From positions 62,001 through 126,000 of the forward strand of contig NZ_AXAE01000011.1 in assembly GCF_000472705.1 (NCBI RefSeq): a stretch of 64,000 nucleotides of DNA. Reading direction: 5' to 3'. The position numbers and the translations under genes were made by a program. Below are positions 45,748 through 55,929 of the stretch, in pieces (position 1 is the stretch's first letter; each line of letters begins with the position of its first letter). The notes beneath the pieces are model-generated. The model was given only the letters and a program-made list of their open reading frames with translations, was not told the origin of the DNA and did no database searches. The stretch comes from Mesorhizobium erdmanii USDA 3471 (GTDB lineage: Bacteria > Pseudomonadota > Alphaproteobacteria > Rhizobiales > Rhizobiaceae).

Positions 45748-47513
45748 AACGCCGCCACGCGTTTTCGATCGAGCAGCGATATCACATTGCCCGGCGCCGC
45801 TGGCGCGGCGCCGACGGCACGATCGACCGCGATGCGCTTGCGCAGGCGCGCGGCGTCCAGAAGCATGCTGCCCGCCCATCGATAGACATTGTTGTCGCGA
45901 ACGACCTCGCGCATGCGCTGCATGCGCTGGCGTTGTTCCTCCTCAGACATCGTCAAGGCCTGCAGCAAGGCGTCGCCCATCATCGCCGCGTCATAGGGAT
46001 TGACGATCAGTGCCTCCAGCAGCTCCTTCGAGGCGCCGGCAAACATGCTGAGCAGCAACACACCCTGTTCATCCTCGCGCGCCGCGACAAACTCCTTGGC
46101 GACCAGGTTCATGCCGTCATGCAGGCTGGTGACCATGCAGACGTCGGCGGCACGGTAGATTTCATAGACCTGCTGCTGTGAATGATGTTCCGTCACCATC
46201 AGGACGGGCGTGTAGCCTTCGCGGCCATAGCGCCGGTTGAGGTCCTCGGCGTGGCGCAGGCACTCCTCGTAGAGCTGTTGATAGGCAGGCAAGGTGCCGC
46301 GGCTGGGTGCGGCAATCTGCAGAAGCGCCACCTTGCCGATCCATTCCGGATGAAGCTTCAGCAGTTCATCCAGCGCGCTGAGGCGATCGAGGATACCCTT
46401 GGTGTAGTCGAGCCGTTCGACGCCGACGCACAGCCTGACATCTTCGCCCAGGCCGAATTTTTCGCGGACCTGCCGGCGGCACTGCGTCACGTCAGGCAGT
46501 CTGTCCAGCTGCGCCGGCGGCCATTCGATTGAAATCGGATAGGCATGGACCAGACTGATCTCACCGCCGTAGGAGATGGCCGAATCCTCGCGCTCGATCC
46601 GGCTCTCCAGGAAGCGGTCGACGCTGTCGATGAAGTTGTTGCAATGGAACTGGGTGTGAAATCCGACAATCGAACTCCCGAGCAGGCCCTCAAGTATCTT
46701 CTCGCGCCACGGGCAGATGCTGAACACTTCCGAATTCGGCCATGGAATATGCCAGAAAGTTATGATGATCGCCTCCGGCAGGCGCTCGCGGATCATTCGC
46801 GGCAGCAACGCGAAATGATAGTCCTGGACCAGCACGATCGGCCGCTCGTTGCGGGCCTCCGCGATGACGGTGTCGGCGAACTTGCGGTTGACCGCCTCGT
46901 ATGCCTCCCAATCGGAGGCGCGGAATATCGGCCGGGTGAAGGCGATATGGCATAGCGGCCAGAGACCTTCATTGGCAAAGCCTAGATAGTAGCCTTGCTG
47001 TTCCTCCTCGCTCAGCCAGACCCGGCGCAGGGTGTAGGAAGGATCCTCGGGAGGCACCTCGATACGGTCGTTTTTGTCGACTACGAGCGTGTCGGCCGAA
47101 CCGCCGCCATAGGCGATCCAGGTGCCCGCACAGGCGCGCGTGATCGGCTCCAGGGCGGAGACGAGCCCGCTTGCGGGTACGACCAGCTGGATGTCGTCGC
47201 CCTCGCGGTTGTGGATATACGGCTCGCGATTCGAGACGACGATCACCTGGGCTTCGGGGAGTTCGGTCGCCAGGATATGACGAAGCGTTTCAGGCGACCA
47301 TTGCACCAGCGCGGCGGCGGCCGACTGCCCATTCTTCTCGAATTCCGGCAAGGGACTGCGCGCAGGTTCCGAGGCCACAGCGACCGGCCCGTTCGACGCG
47401 CGCGCGCGCAACATCATCGCGACCAGCACAATGGCCAGGACGCCGACCGCTACGAGGATGAGAACCCACAATGAGAACACGGGAATGACCAGGTACGAAC
47501 TGTTGTCGGGCAT
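45744..47513 (-). CDS. otsA: trehalose-6-phosphate synthase with N-terminal membrane anchor
   Basis: GT20 enzyme joining UDP-glucose and glucose 6-phosphate into trehalose 6-phosphate. The catalytic region carries [53 protein letters not shown] and [11 protein letters not shown]. At 589 residues it is about 100 longer than usual OtsA. A hydrophobic segment at residues 9-36 looks like a membrane anchor, followed by a linker, so the enzyme may be tethered to the inner membrane. It lies 105 bases after the glucosidase gene. Confidence 0.94.
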   Translation of the reverse strand: MPDNSSYLVIPVFSLWVLILVAVGVLAIVLVAMMLRARASNGPVAVASEPARSPLPEFEKNGQSAAAALVQWSPETLRHILATELPEAQVIVVSNREPYIHNREGDDIQLVVPASGLVSALEPITRACAGTWIAYGGGSADTLVVDKNDRIEVPPEDPSYTLRRVWLSEEEQQGYYLGFANEGLWPLCHIAFTRPIFRASDWEAYEAVNRKFADTVIAEARNERPIVLVQDYHFALLPRMIRERLPEAIIITFWHIPWPNSEVFSICPWREKILEGLLGSSIVGFHTQFHCNNFIDSVDRFLESRIEREDSAISYGGEISLVHAYPISIEWPPAQLDRLPDVTQCRRQVREKFGLGEDVRLCVGVERLDYTKGILDRLSALDELLKLHPEWIGKVALLQIAAPSRGTLPAYQQLYEECLRHAEDLNRRYGREGYTPVLMVTEHHSQQQVYEIYRAADVCMVTSLHDGMNLVAKEFVAAREDEQGVLLLSMFAGASKELLEALIVNPYDAAMMGDALLQALTMSEEEQRQRMQRMREVVRDNNVYRWAGSMLLDAARLRKRIAVDRAVGAAPAAPGNVISLLDRKRVAAL

Positions 47514-47618
47514 TGAAATCGATTACCTTTCAATGGGATACCTCAGCGACTTCATCGACCTGATTTCGGCACCCATGGCGCGGGTGCAACGCCCGTGGCG
47601 CGGGATGGTTCCAATTTT

Positions 47619-49787
47619 TCAGCTCCTGACCACGAGAGGCACCAGCCCTTCATGCGGCTCGGCGAGGAAGGCGCCGACACGATCCCCGACGCGCTGAAAC
47701 GTCAGATCCACCGCTGCCTGTCCTACTGAAAGATGACGAATGACGAGGCTGTCGATGCCGATCGGCAGGCGCGGCCGGGTCACATGGATCTCGCCTGTCC
47801 AACCATCGATCTGGAGGCCAAGGCACGATTGCATCAGCATGAAGGCTGAACCGGCGGACCAGGCTTGCGGCAGGCAGGCTACCGGATAGGCGATCGGCGC
47901 TTCGCCGGCCGCGCGGGTAAAGCCGCAAAAGAGCTCGGGCAGCCGCATGTTGAAATGGACGGCGGATTCGAAGGTTCCGCTCATCAGCCGCACCACGCTG
48001 TCGCGGATGCCGTAGCGCGCCAGTCCGGCAGCGCAGATCGCGGTGTCGTGCGGCCAGATGGACCCGTTGTGATAGGACATCGGATTGAAGAAGATCGCGT
48101 CGTCCGCCAGCGTTCGCAGCCCCCAACCGGAATGGAAAGAGGCTGACAGCAGCTGGTCGGCGACCATGCGCGCGCGATCCGGGCTGGGAAGGCCGACGTA
48201 AAGCAGGTGACCGGCATTGGATGTGCGCACCTTGCAAGGCTGGCCGTCGCCATCCAGCGCCAGCGCATAGTAGCCGAGCTCTTCGATCCAGAAATGGCGC
48301 TCGACCTGTTGGCGAATGGCGTCGGCGCGCATTTCCCAGCTTTCCGCCCGCTCCACGTCACCACGTAGCCGTGCCAGTTTCGCCAACCCCTGGAACGCCG
48401 CGAAGACGTACCCCTGCACCTCGACCAGCGCGATCGGCCCCTTCGGAATGCGGCCGTCGGCGTGGAAGACAGAATCGAAACTGTCCTTCCATCCTTGGTT
48501 GGCCAGGCCGGATTCGGCGGCGCGCTGGTAGGTGAGGAATCCCGTCGAACGGCTCGCCGTTTCGATCCACTCGGCCGCTGCGCACAACGACGGCCACAGG
48601 TCATCGATGAAGGCCGTGTCCCCCGTGCGGTCCGCATAGGCGCAGGCAAGATGGATATAGAGCGGCGTCGTATCCACGCCGCCATAGTAGCGACCGAACG
48701 GCAACTCGCTGAGCGCCACCATCTCGCCCTTGCGGGTCTCGTGCATGATCTTGCCAGGCTCGGAATCGCTGAACGGAGAGGTCTCGGTTGCCTGATGCTG
48801 GGCGAGAAACGCCAGGACGCCGCGCGCCAGGCCAGGATTGAGCCAGAGCATCTGCAAGGCCGAGATCACGCCATCCCGGCCAAAGGCGGTGGAGAACCAG
48901 GGAATGCCGGCATAGGGATATGGCCCGGTCGCCAGTTCCGTGGTCAGCAGCGCGACATCGGCGCGGGCCCGCTCCATCCAGTCGTTGAAAACGCGGCCTG
49001 AACTGTGCAGCGTTGCGCCATGACGGCGTTTGGCACGCATGCCAAAACGAGCACGGGCGGCAGCAGCGCGAAACCGGTCGCTTTCGGGGCGAGCATCGGT
49101 CTCGTCGCCCACTTCCACGTAAAGCGTCTGGCTGCTGCGCTTGGTAACGGCGATGAAGAAGTCCGCCCGCTCGGAGGTCAGTTGATCAGGAGTATGCGAA
49201 AAAGAAATCGCCGATGTCCGCACCACTTTGTCCAGGCCTTCGTAACCAAGCACGACCGCATTGCGGGTAATCTCGGCCGTGTGGGCGGTTCCACGCTTCG
49301 AACGGGTCGAGCCGCGGACCTCGAACATATCGCGGAAATCAGCGCCGAAACTCAGCGACAGCAAGATCGTCGAATGCTCCCGGCTGTAGTTCGAGAGCGT
49401 TATGCGCTCATATAGCCGTTCCTCCCACAGCAGCCTGACGCGCTCGATATGGATAGCACCTTGCGGGATCTGTCGGCCTGCCGTGCTCTCGATCGGCAGG
49501 TTGGTCAGGTTGGTGGTGAACAGCACATTGTCCTGGCTGAGCGATGCACCGAGCAACGACGTCGATCGCCCGCCGACGGTGAGGCGAAATTCGGAAAGCA
49601 CGCGGGTATCGTCACGGAAGAAGCCATCGCCGACACCACGTATGTCGCCATAGGCATCGGCAACGGCAAAACAATCGCCATGCTTGAGAGCGAACAGGCG
49701 GTGCGGCTCCCTGGGCGCGGTCTCGTCGAGGGACGCCAATGCTATGGCCGGATCAAGCTTGCGCTCGTCGAGTTGAGTGATGGTCAA
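47619..49787 (-). CDS. amylo-alpha-1,6-glucosidase/glycogen-debranching-like enzyme
   Basis: A 722-residue six-hairpin glycosidase with an N-terminal bis-GDE-type beta domain (about 1-270: FALKHGDCFAVADAYGDIRGVGDG) and an (alpha/alpha)6 catalytic domain. Its blocks are PYPYAGIPWFSTAFGRDG, TRKGEMVALSELPFGRYYGGVDTTPLY and the C-terminal FFNPMSYHNGSIWPHDT. It may trim alpha-glucan or other glucosides. It follows the GT4 gene by 39 bases and precedes otsA, so it is probably one operon. Substrate unknown. Confidence 0.88.
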   Translation of the reverse strand: MTITQLDERKLDPAIALASLDETAPREPHRLFALKHGDCFAVADAYGDIRGVGDGFFRDDTRVLSEFRLTVGGRSTSLLGASLSQDNVLFTTNLTNLPIESTAGRQIPQGAIHIERVRLLWEERLYERITLSNYSREHSTILLSLSFGADFRDMFEVRGSTRSKRGTAHTAEITRNAVVLGYEGLDKVVRTSAISFSHTPDQLTSERADFFIAVTKRSSQTLYVEVGDETDARPESDRFRAAAARARFGMRAKRRHGATLHSSGRVFNDWMERARADVALLTTELATGPYPYAGIPWFSTAFGRDGVISALQMLWLNPGLARGVLAFLAQHQATETSPFSDSEPGKIMHETRKGEMVALSELPFGRYYGGVDTTPLYIHLACAYADRTGDTAFIDDLWPSLCAAAEWIETASRSTGFLTYQRAAESGLANQGWKDSFDSVFHADGRIPKGPIALVEVQGYVFAAFQGLAKLARLRGDVERAESWEMRADAIRQQVERHFWIEELGYYALALDGDGQPCKVRTSNAGHLLYVGLPSPDRARMVADQLLSASFHSGWGLRTLADDAIFFNPMSYHNGSIWPHDTAICAAGLARYGIRDSVVRLMSGTFESAVHFNMRLPELFCGFTRAAGEAPIAYPVACLPQAWSAGSAFMLMQSCLGLQIDGWTGEIHVTRPRLPIGIDSLVIRHLSVGQAAVDLTFQRVGDRVGAFLAEPHEGLVPLVVRS

Positions 49788-49826
49788 GAAGATTGTCCCG
49801 TGCTGGTTTTTCGGACGGGTGAACGG

Positions 49827-50888
49827 TTACGAGGCTCTGCTTTCCTCATGGCCGCTGCTCAGCCGGGAGTAGGCGGCGACATAGTCCCTCGCCATTCTGT
49901 CGGCTGAAAACCGCCTTTCGAACACCGCCCTTATGCGCCGCCTGTCGAGTTGCAGGAGAGCCGGCATGGTTGCGACAGCGTCTTCGATGGTTTCCACGAC
50001 GAATCCGGTAACACCGTAGTCGACGATCTCGGGCATGGCGCCGCAACTCCAAGCCATGACCGGGGTTCCACAGGCCATGGCCTCTATCACGGCAAGGCCG
50101 AAGGGTTCGGGCCAATCAATCGGGAACAGCAGGGCGGCTGCATTGCCGAGAAATCCGCTCTTCTGGTCCTCATTGATCTCGCCGACATATTCGACCCTGT
50201 CGCCATCGATCATGGGTTTGACGACTTCCTCGAAATAGGCGCGATCGCCATCGCCGATCTTGGCCGCGAGCTTGAGTTTCAGCCCGGTGCGGCGGGCGAT
50301 CTCGATCGCCCGGTCCGGCCGCTTGTCGCGCGACATCCTGCCGAGAAAGGCGAGATAGCCGCCATCCGTGCTCGCCTCGAAATCGGGTTCGTAGAGATCG
50401 AGCGGCAACCCGTGGTGGATTGTCGCCAGCCAGTTCGCGGAAGCGAAGCGCGCCCGTTGGCTGCGCGATATCGAAATCATCGGGAAGCGCGGGAACCGGT
50501 CATAGGCCTGCGCGAGATCCGCGTAATCCAGCCTGCCATGAGGCGTCGTAACCGTGCGCTCCGGCATGTCGCGGAAAAACGGGAAATGCAGGAAATGGCT
50601 GAGATGAAAGTGAACGACATCGAAATCGTCGGCGCGTTTCCTCACCTCATCGAGCATCGATAGATGCGCCGCGATCTCGGATTTCAGCGGACGCGGATCG
50701 AGACGAAGCGCCCGCTCGCGGCATGGCACCAGTTTGGCGGAAGTCTTCGTGTCACCGCTGGCAAATAACGTCACATCATGGCCGAGACCGACGAGCGCCT
50801 CGGTGAGATAGGAGATGATGCGCTCCGTCCCGCCATAGAGTCGTGGCGGAACCGATTCGTACAGTGGCGCGACATGGGCAATCTTCAT
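49827..50888 (-). CDS. glycosyltransferase family 4 protein
   Basis: A 353-residue GT-B-fold transferase with the N-terminal block MKIAHVAPLYESVPPRLYGG, the TERI-(I)-SYLTEALVGLGHDVTLFASGD strand, the acceptor loop around VVHFHLSHFLHFPF, and the donor domain with FLGRMSRDKRPDRAIEIARR, FPIDWPEPFGLAVIEAMACGTPVMAW and GFVVET. Donor and acceptor are unknown. The ATG at 50888 starts at the core. It heads the minus-strand carbohydrate operon, ahead of the glucosidase, otsA and otsB. Confidence 0.92.
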   Translation of the reverse strand: MKIAHVAPLYESVPPRLYGGTERIISYLTEALVGLGHDVTLFASGDTKTSAKLVPCRERALRLDPRPLKSEIAAHLSMLDEVRKRADDFDVVHFHLSHFLHFPFFRDMPERTVTTPHGRLDYADLAQAYDRFPRFPMISISRSQRARFASANWLATIHHGLPLDLYEPDFEASTDGGYLAFLGRMSRDKRPDRAIEIARRTGLKLKLAAKIGDGDRAYFEEVVKPMIDGDRVEYVGEINEDQKSGFLGNAAALLFPIDWPEPFGLAVIEAMACGTPVMAWSCGAMPEIVDYGVTGFVVETIEDAVATMPALLQLDRRRIRAVFERRFSADRMARDYVAAYSRLSSGHEESRAS

Positions 50889-51057
50889 GGCCCGGCTTTC
50901 CCTCGATGAGCTGGTCATGGAGCCAAATGCTTTGGGCCCAGGATAGTTCCGTCCTTATTGGCAGACACGCCAAATGGTCGAACAGCGTTTGATGTCCGAT
51001 CATGCCGCCCTATTTCTTTTTGGCTGCCGAATTTGCGTTCAGCTCAAGGAGGCCGCG

Positions 51058-51555
51058 GTGCAAGAACCCAGGGATGTCGCAGCGAGACGCCTGAGCATGC
51101 TCATCGAGCAATATGTCGAGGCCAGAAAGCGGCGTTACGACTTCGTGTCGACGGATCAGGCTGCCAGGGTGGTCCGCAAGATGTTGAAACCTGCGGATCC
51201 GGTTCTCTCGGACCGCAAGCTCGACGACATGGTCGCCGCCCTCGCCGTCAAGAACGGCCTGGCGGTCGTCTTTGATCGCGGCGTCAGAGCCCCGGCCGAT
51301 ATCGCCGAGGCCGACCTGAACAGGAAGGAGCCGACCATGCGAGCACCATCGGAGACCCCGGATGTTGCCGGCGCGGTGGATGCCATTCTGGGCACTCAGA
51401 CCGCTCCGCTTACGCAAATCACCCCGCTTTCAATGAGCGCGGTGATCTCGCTGCTGCGCGAACGGACGGGCACGAAACGGTCGGACGCCGACCTGGAAGG
51501 CCTGATCGCCAAGAAGGCCGCCGTTCTGGACGTGCACTTGGCGCGCAATGGCTGA
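51058..51555 (+). CDS. conserved hypothetical protein, two similar-looking halves
   Basis: A 165-residue protein not assigned to a family. A GTG start at 51058 is supported by AAGGAGG five bases upstream; in-frame ATGs at 50974 and 50992 lack such a site. Residues 1-80 (AARRLSMLIEQYVEARKRRYDFVSTDQAARVVRKM) look helical and charged, and 120-165 (MSAVISLLRERTGTKRSDADLEGLIAKKAAVLDVHLA) repeat the theme of 'variable helix then K-A-L-V' with a Pro/Thr-rich linker between. It is divergent from the GT4 operon. Confidence 0.6.
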   Translation: MQEPRDVAARRLSMLIEQYVEARKRRYDFVSTDQAARVVRKMLKPADPVLSDRKLDDMVAALAVKNGLAVVFDRGVRAPADIAEADLNRKEPTMRAPSETPDVAGAVDAILGTQTAPLTQITPLSMSAVISLLRERTGTKRSDADLEGLIAKKAAVLDVHLARNG

Positions 51556-51702
51556 GCGGCACTGCGCTTCCCTGCGGCGCGGCTCAAAGCCCGGGCCGAC
51601 GGCTGAAAAGTCTGGTTTGCGGACGCTCTTTTCCGGTTGACCGGTCGATGCACTCTCCCTATGTTCCGCGCAATTTCGAGGGCGGCCTTTTCAAGCCCGC
51701 GG

Positions 51703-51778
51703 GAGCGCGTAGCTCAGCCGGTAGAGCAACTGACTTTTAATCAGTAGGTCATGGGTTCGAATCCCATCGCGCTCACCA
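51703..51778 (+). tRNA. tRNA-Lys (TTT anticodon)
   Basis: Acceptor arms GAGCGCG (51703-51709) and CGCGCTC (51768-51774) pair perfectly. The D arm (AGCTCAGCCGGTAGAGC), the anticodon stem-loop ACTGACTTTTAATCAGT with TTT, and the T arm GTTCGAATC are all present, and CCA is encoded at 51776-51778. Confidence 0.97.
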
Positions 51779-51999
51779 TTGCCGCAGTTGTACAGCCCGT
51801 CGCCGTGCTTCCCCGCCCGCTTCGATCGAAGGGGGATATTGCACCTTGGCGACGCAATGGCACCGGCTCTCTTCGACACGGCGGCAGGCCGGAGAAATAT
51901 TACAAATCAGCAACTTGGCATTTTGACGAGGAACCTTCCCCCACACCACCCGTTGTCTCGCCACAAGGGACGTCAATCACCCTTTCCAAGGAGAAGACG

Positions 52000-52476
52000 A
52001 TGAACAAGATCACAACGGGTATGCTGGCGACCGCCCTGTCGGCCTCTTTTGCGGCTGCCGCTGTACCGGCTAACGCGGCGCAGATGTTTGTGCCGCAGGC
52101 GGCTTCGGCTTCCAGCGATGTCCAGACGGTCGACTACAAGCCGTGGATGAAGAACCGCAATTTCAGCAACCGCCATTTCAACGGCAACCGTAACTTTGCG
52201 CGAAACTATAATGGCGGCGGCTACTGGAATGGACACCGCGGCTATCGCGAATACCATCGCGGTTATCGCCGCCACGGCGATTATTGGTTCCCGCTGGCGG
52301 CTTTCGCGACCGGCGCGCTGATCACCGGTGCCATCGTCAACAGCGAGAACAACCGCGTCTACGAAGGCAACTCGCACGTTCAGTGGTGCTACGACCACTA
52401 TCGCAGCTACCGGGCCTCCGACAACACCTTCCAGCCGAATTATGGCCCCCGTAAGGAGTGCCGTTCGCCTTACTGA
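52000..52476 (+). CDS. BA14K-family protein
   Basis: Small exported protein related to the Brucella 14-kDa immunoreactive lectin-like protein. The 158-residue precursor has a Sec signal peptide (cleavage after ANAA, about residue 27) and a Gly/Asn/Arg/Tyr-rich repeat region (50-95). A membrane-spanning-like segment (near 105) is followed by the C-terminal BA14K box [19 protein letters not shown] with the conserved Cys pair (ending in KECRSPY). AAGGAG lies six bases before the ATG. Confidence 0.88.
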   Translation: MNKITTGMLATALSASFAAAAVPANAAQMFVPQAASASSDVQTVDYKPWMKNRNFSNRHFNGNRNFARNYNGGGYWNGHRGYREYHRGYRRHGDYWFPLAAFATGALITGAIVNSENNRVYEGNSHVQWCYDHYRSYRASDNTFQPNYGPRKECRSPY

Positions 52477-52513
52477 TGCAAGGCTGAGCATAGCTGACGA
52501 GTATGAGTACAAG

Positions 52514-52545
52514 GCCCGCGCCAGAAACGGCGCGGGCTTTGCTTT
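52514..52545. terminator. BA14K/glpK bidirectional terminator
   Basis: GCCCGCGCC and GGCGCGGGC (52514-52537) form a 9-bp stem with a six-base loop, followed on the plus strand by TTTGCTTTTT. It lies 8 bases from the end of glpK, whose reading frame is convergent. Confidence 0.85.
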
Positions 52546-54036
52546 TTATGCGCTCAGCGTTCTGCGCACGGCGTCACGCCATCCTGCCAGCTTGGCGGAT
52601 CGCGTCGAGGCCTCCATCTCCGGTTTGAATCGCCGTTCAAGCGCCCAGCTTTTGGCAAACTCCTTTGCTTTCGGCCAAACCCCTGCCTTCGAACCGGCGA
52701 GCCAAGCCGCACCCAGCGCCGTCGTCTCCAGAATGGTCGGCCGATCGACCGGCGCATCGAGAATGTCAGCCAACCGCTGCATGGTCCAATCCGATGCCAC
52801 CATGCCGCCATCGACCCTGAGAACCGTTTTGGCGGAAGTGCCCTTCCAGTCCTTGCGCATGGCGTCGAGCAGGTCGCGGGTCTGGTAGGCGACGGATTCG
52901 AGTGCTGCGCGCGCGAACTCCGCCGGGCCGGAATTGCGGGTCAGTCCGAAAATGGCGCCACGCGCCTCGGCGTCCCAATGCGGCGCGCCAAGACCGACAA
53001 ATGCCGGCACCAGATAGACATTTTGTGTCGGGTCAGCCTCTTCAGCCAGTTTGCCGCTCTGCTCCGCCTTGCCGATCACCTTGATGCCGTCCCGCAGCCA
53101 TTGCACGGCCGCGCCGGCAATGAAGATCGAGCCTTCCAGTGCATAGGTCGTCTTGCCGTTCAGCCGGTAAGCGATGGTGGTCAAAAGCCGGTTCTTGGAA
53201 CGCACCAGATCGCTGCCGGTATTGAGCAGGGCAAAGCAGCCGGTGCCATAGGTGGATTTCATCATGCCCGGCTCGAAGCAGGCCTGGCCGATGGTCGCGG
53301 CATGCTGGTCGCCAGCAACGCCAAGGATTCTTATCTCGGCGCCAAAGAGATTTTTTTCAGTGATTCCATAGTCATCCGCACAGTCTTTGACCTCCGGCAG
53401 CATTTTTGCCGGAATATTGAGAATGGCCAACAGCTCATCGTCCCAGGCGTTGTTCTCGATGTTGTAGATCAGCGTGCGCGACGCATTGGTAGCGTCCGTT
53501 GCATGGACCTTGCCCCCAGTCAGCCGCCAGATCAGGAAACTGTCGATGGTGCCGGCCAGCAATTCGCCCTTCCCGGCGCGCTTCCTCGCCCCCTTCACCT
53601 TGTCCAGCATCCAGGCGATCTTGGTGCCTGAGAAATAGGGATCGAGCAGCAGGCCGGTCTTGCGGGTGAATTTCTTCTCCATGCCCTGCTTCTTCAGTTT
53701 CTGGCAGAGCGGCGCGGTGCGGCGGTCCTGCCAGACGATCGCGTTGTGGATCGGCTTGCCCGTCGCTCTGTCCCAGATGACGACGGTCTCGCGCTGGTTG
53801 GTGATGCCGATCGCGGCTAAGTCCGATGCGGTGCGGCCGGCCTTTTTCAATGCACCCTTCACGCTCGACACGACGCTCGCCCAGATCTCTTCGGGATCGT
53901 GCTCGACCCAGCCCGAGGCAGGATAGTGCTGCGTGAATTCCTGCTGATCGGTGCCGGCGATTTTCATGTCCTTGTCGAACAGGATCGCCCGGGTCGAAGT
54001 CGTTCCCTGGTCGATTGCCAGCACAAAACCGCTCAT
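52546..54036 (-). CDS. glpK: glycerol kinase
   Basis: Phosphorylates glycerol to glycerol 3-phosphate, trapping it after import. The 496-residue FGGY-family protein has the ATP/sugar motif [27 protein letters not shown] and the ATP-site block [19 protein letters not shown]. Near-consensus arrangement for GlpK; no FBP-binding element could be checked. It lies 90 bases after glpV with a hairpin in between, so its expression may be partly uncoupled from the importer. Confidence 0.98.
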   Translation of the reverse strand: MSGFVLAIDQGTTSTRAILFDKDMKIAGTDQQEFTQHYPASGWVEHDPEEIWASVVSSVKGALKKAGRTASDLAAIGITNQRETVVIWDRATGKPIHNAIVWQDRRTAPLCQKLKKQGMEKKFTRKTGLLLDPYFSGTKIAWMLDKVKGARKRAGKGELLAGTIDSFLIWRLTGGKVHATDATNASRTLIYNIENNAWDDELLAILNIPAKMLPEVKDCADDYGITEKNLFGAEIRILGVAGDQHAATIGQACFEPGMMKSTYGTGCFALLNTGSDLVRSKNRLLTTIAYRLNGKTTYALEGSIFIAGAAVQWLRDGIKVIGKAEQSGKLAEEADPTQNVYLVPAFVGLGAPHWDAEARGAIFGLTRNSGPAEFARAALESVAYQTRDLLDAMRKDWKGTSAKTVLRVDGGMVASDWTMQRLADILDAPVDRPTILETTALGAAWLAGSKAGVWPKAKEFAKSWALERRFKPEMEASTRSAKLAGWRDAVRRTLSA

Positions 54037-54063
54037 TCCACACCTCCACCTTTACACAAAGAA

Positions 54064-54088
54064 GGGAGACGGCAACGCGCCGCCTCCC
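54064..54088 (-). terminator. glpV-glpK intercistronic hairpin
   Basis: GGGAG and CTCCC with an inner CGGC/GCCG pair form a hairpin with one mismatch and a 5-base loop. A T-rich stretch follows on the minus strand. It may partly terminate transcription or stabilise the glpV mRNA. Confidence 0.55.
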
Positions 54089-54126
54089 CCAATTTCACAC
54101 GGGCTCGAAAGCCCGCATAGACAGTC

Positions 54127-55851
54127 TTACTTCTGCCAGCTCTTCACCAGTTCGTCGTAATTGATGGTGATCGGCTTGTCCTTCTCCTGCTCGAGCTTCA
54201 GCTGAGGCGCGAGATTGCCGGCCTTGACCGCGTCGGCATTCCAGTAGGCAAGGTCATGCTCTTCGGCCATCTTCGGTCCGATGTCACCCTGGACACCGGA
54301 TTTCTCGATACGAGCCATGACTTTTTCCTGATCGGCGCAGAGCGAATCCATGGCTTCCTGCGGTGTCTTGGCACCAGAGGATGCGTCACCGATGTTCTGC
54401 CACCAGAGCTGCGCCAGCTTCGGATAGTCCGGCACATTGGTGCCGGTCGGCGTCCACTGCACACGGGCCGGCGAGCGATAGAACTCGATCAGGCCGCCGA
54501 GCTTCGGCGCACGTTCGGTGAAGCTCTTGTCATGGATGGTGGAGTCGCGAATGAAGGTCAGGCCAACCTGGCTCTTCTTCACGTCGACGGTCTTCGAGGT
54601 GACGAACTGCGCGTAGAGCCAAGCGGCCTTGGCGCGGTCTGTCGGCGTCGACTTCATCAGCGTCCAGGAACCGACGTCCTGATAGCCGAGCTTCATCCCG
54701 TCCTTCCAGTAGGAGCCGTGCGGCGACGGCGCCATGCGCCATTTCGGCGTACCATCGTCGTTCATGACCGGAAGGCCGGGCTTGACCATGTCGGCGGTGA
54801 ACGCCGTGTACCAGAAGATCTGCTGGGCAACATTGCCTTGCGACGGTACGGGGCCGGATTCGGAGAAGGTCATGCCCTGGGCTTCCGGCGGCGCATAGGC
54901 TTTCAGCCAATCAAGATACTTCTGGATGGCATAGACCGACGCCGGTCCGTTTGTGTCGCCACCGCGCGCGGTGCACGAGCCGACAGGCCGCGAATTTGCA
55001 TCGACCTTGATGCCCCATTCATCGACTGGCAAGCCGTTCGGCAGGCCCTTGTCGCCATTGCCGGCCATCGACAGCCAGGCGTCGGTGAACCGCCAGCCGA
55101 GCGACGGATCCTTCTTGCCGTAGTCCATGTGGCCATAGACCTTCTTGCCGTTGACGTCGCGGCCCGTGAAGAATTCGGCAATGTCCTCATAGGCCGACCA
55201 GTTGACCGGCACGCCGAGATCGTAGCCGTACTTGGCCTTGAAGTCGGCCTTGTTCTTCTCGTCGTTGAACCAGTCGTAGCGGAACCAGTAGAGGTTCGCG
55301 AACTGCTGGTCGGGCAGCTGGTAGAGCTTCTTGTCCGGCGCGGTGGTGAACTTGGTGCCGATGAAGTCGCCGACGTCGAGCATCGGATCGGTAACGTCCT
55401 TGCCTTCGCCCGCCATCCAGTCGGTCAGGTTGCGCACCTGCTGGTAACGCCAGTGCGTGCCGATCAGATCGGAATCGTTGACCCAGCCGTCATAGATGTT
55501 CTGGCCGGTTTGCATCTGGGTCTGGATCTTTTCGACGACGTCGCCTTCCTGGATGACGTCATGCGTGACCTTGATGCCGGTGATGGCGGTAAAGGCCGGC
55601 GCCAGCACCTGAGACTCGTACTGGTGGGTGGTCAAGGTTTCCGAAACGACCTTGATGTCCATGCCGGCGAAGGGCTTGGCCGCATCGATGAACCACTGCA
55701 TCTGCTTTTCCTGGTCCGCGCGGGAAAGCGTCGATACGTCGCCTATCTCCTTGTCCAGAAAGGCTTTTGCCTCATCCATCCCGGCATAGGCATTGCCTAC
55801 GCCGAGCAATAGGACAAGGGCAGTTGTTGATGTTAAAAATTGCCGTCGCAT
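54127..55851 (-). CDS. glpV: glycerol ABC transporter substrate-binding protein
   Basis: Periplasmic receptor of the rhizobial glycerol importer. The 574-residue precursor has a signal peptide (cleavage after NAYA, about residue 23). It is much longer than most sugar-binding proteins (400-450), and Trp/Tyr-rich blocks such as YWFRYDWFNDEKNKADF, GSYWKDGMKLGYQDVGSW and the C-terminal WKNAD-like region suit a small polyol. GGAGG lies at good spacing before the ATG. It follows glpU by 78 bases. Confidence 0.92.
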   Translation of the reverse strand: MRRQFLTSTTALVLLLGVGNAYAGMDEAKAFLDKEIGDVSTLSRADQEKQMQWFIDAAKPFAGMDIKVVSETLTTHQYESQVLAPAFTAITGIKVTHDVIQEGDVVEKIQTQMQTGQNIYDGWVNDSDLIGTHWRYQQVRNLTDWMAGEGKDVTDPMLDVGDFIGTKFTTAPDKKLYQLPDQQFANLYWFRYDWFNDEKNKADFKAKYGYDLGVPVNWSAYEDIAEFFTGRDVNGKKVYGHMDYGKKDPSLGWRFTDAWLSMAGNGDKGLPNGLPVDEWGIKVDANSRPVGSCTARGGDTNGPASVYAIQKYLDWLKAYAPPEAQGMTFSESGPVPSQGNVAQQIFWYTAFTADMVKPGLPVMNDDGTPKWRMAPSPHGSYWKDGMKLGYQDVGSWTLMKSTPTDRAKAAWLYAQFVTSKTVDVKKSQVGLTFIRDSTIHDKSFTERAPKLGGLIEFYRSPARVQWTPTGTNVPDYPKLAQLWWQNIGDASSGAKTPQEAMDSLCADQEKVMARIEKSGVQGDIGPKMAEEHDLAYWNADAVKAGNLAPQLKLEQEKDKPITINYDELVKSWQK

Positions 55852-55929
55852 GTGTTTCCTCCACTGTTTAGGTTTCAAGTGCGATCTGGAGCGGCCGCCT
55901 GCACGCGGTCGCTCCAACAGTTTCCCCCT

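Noticed and set aside
54256..55812. 518-codon plus-strand frame opposite glpV
   Set aside because: Antisense to a clearly identified binding protein; composition is that of a shadow frame.
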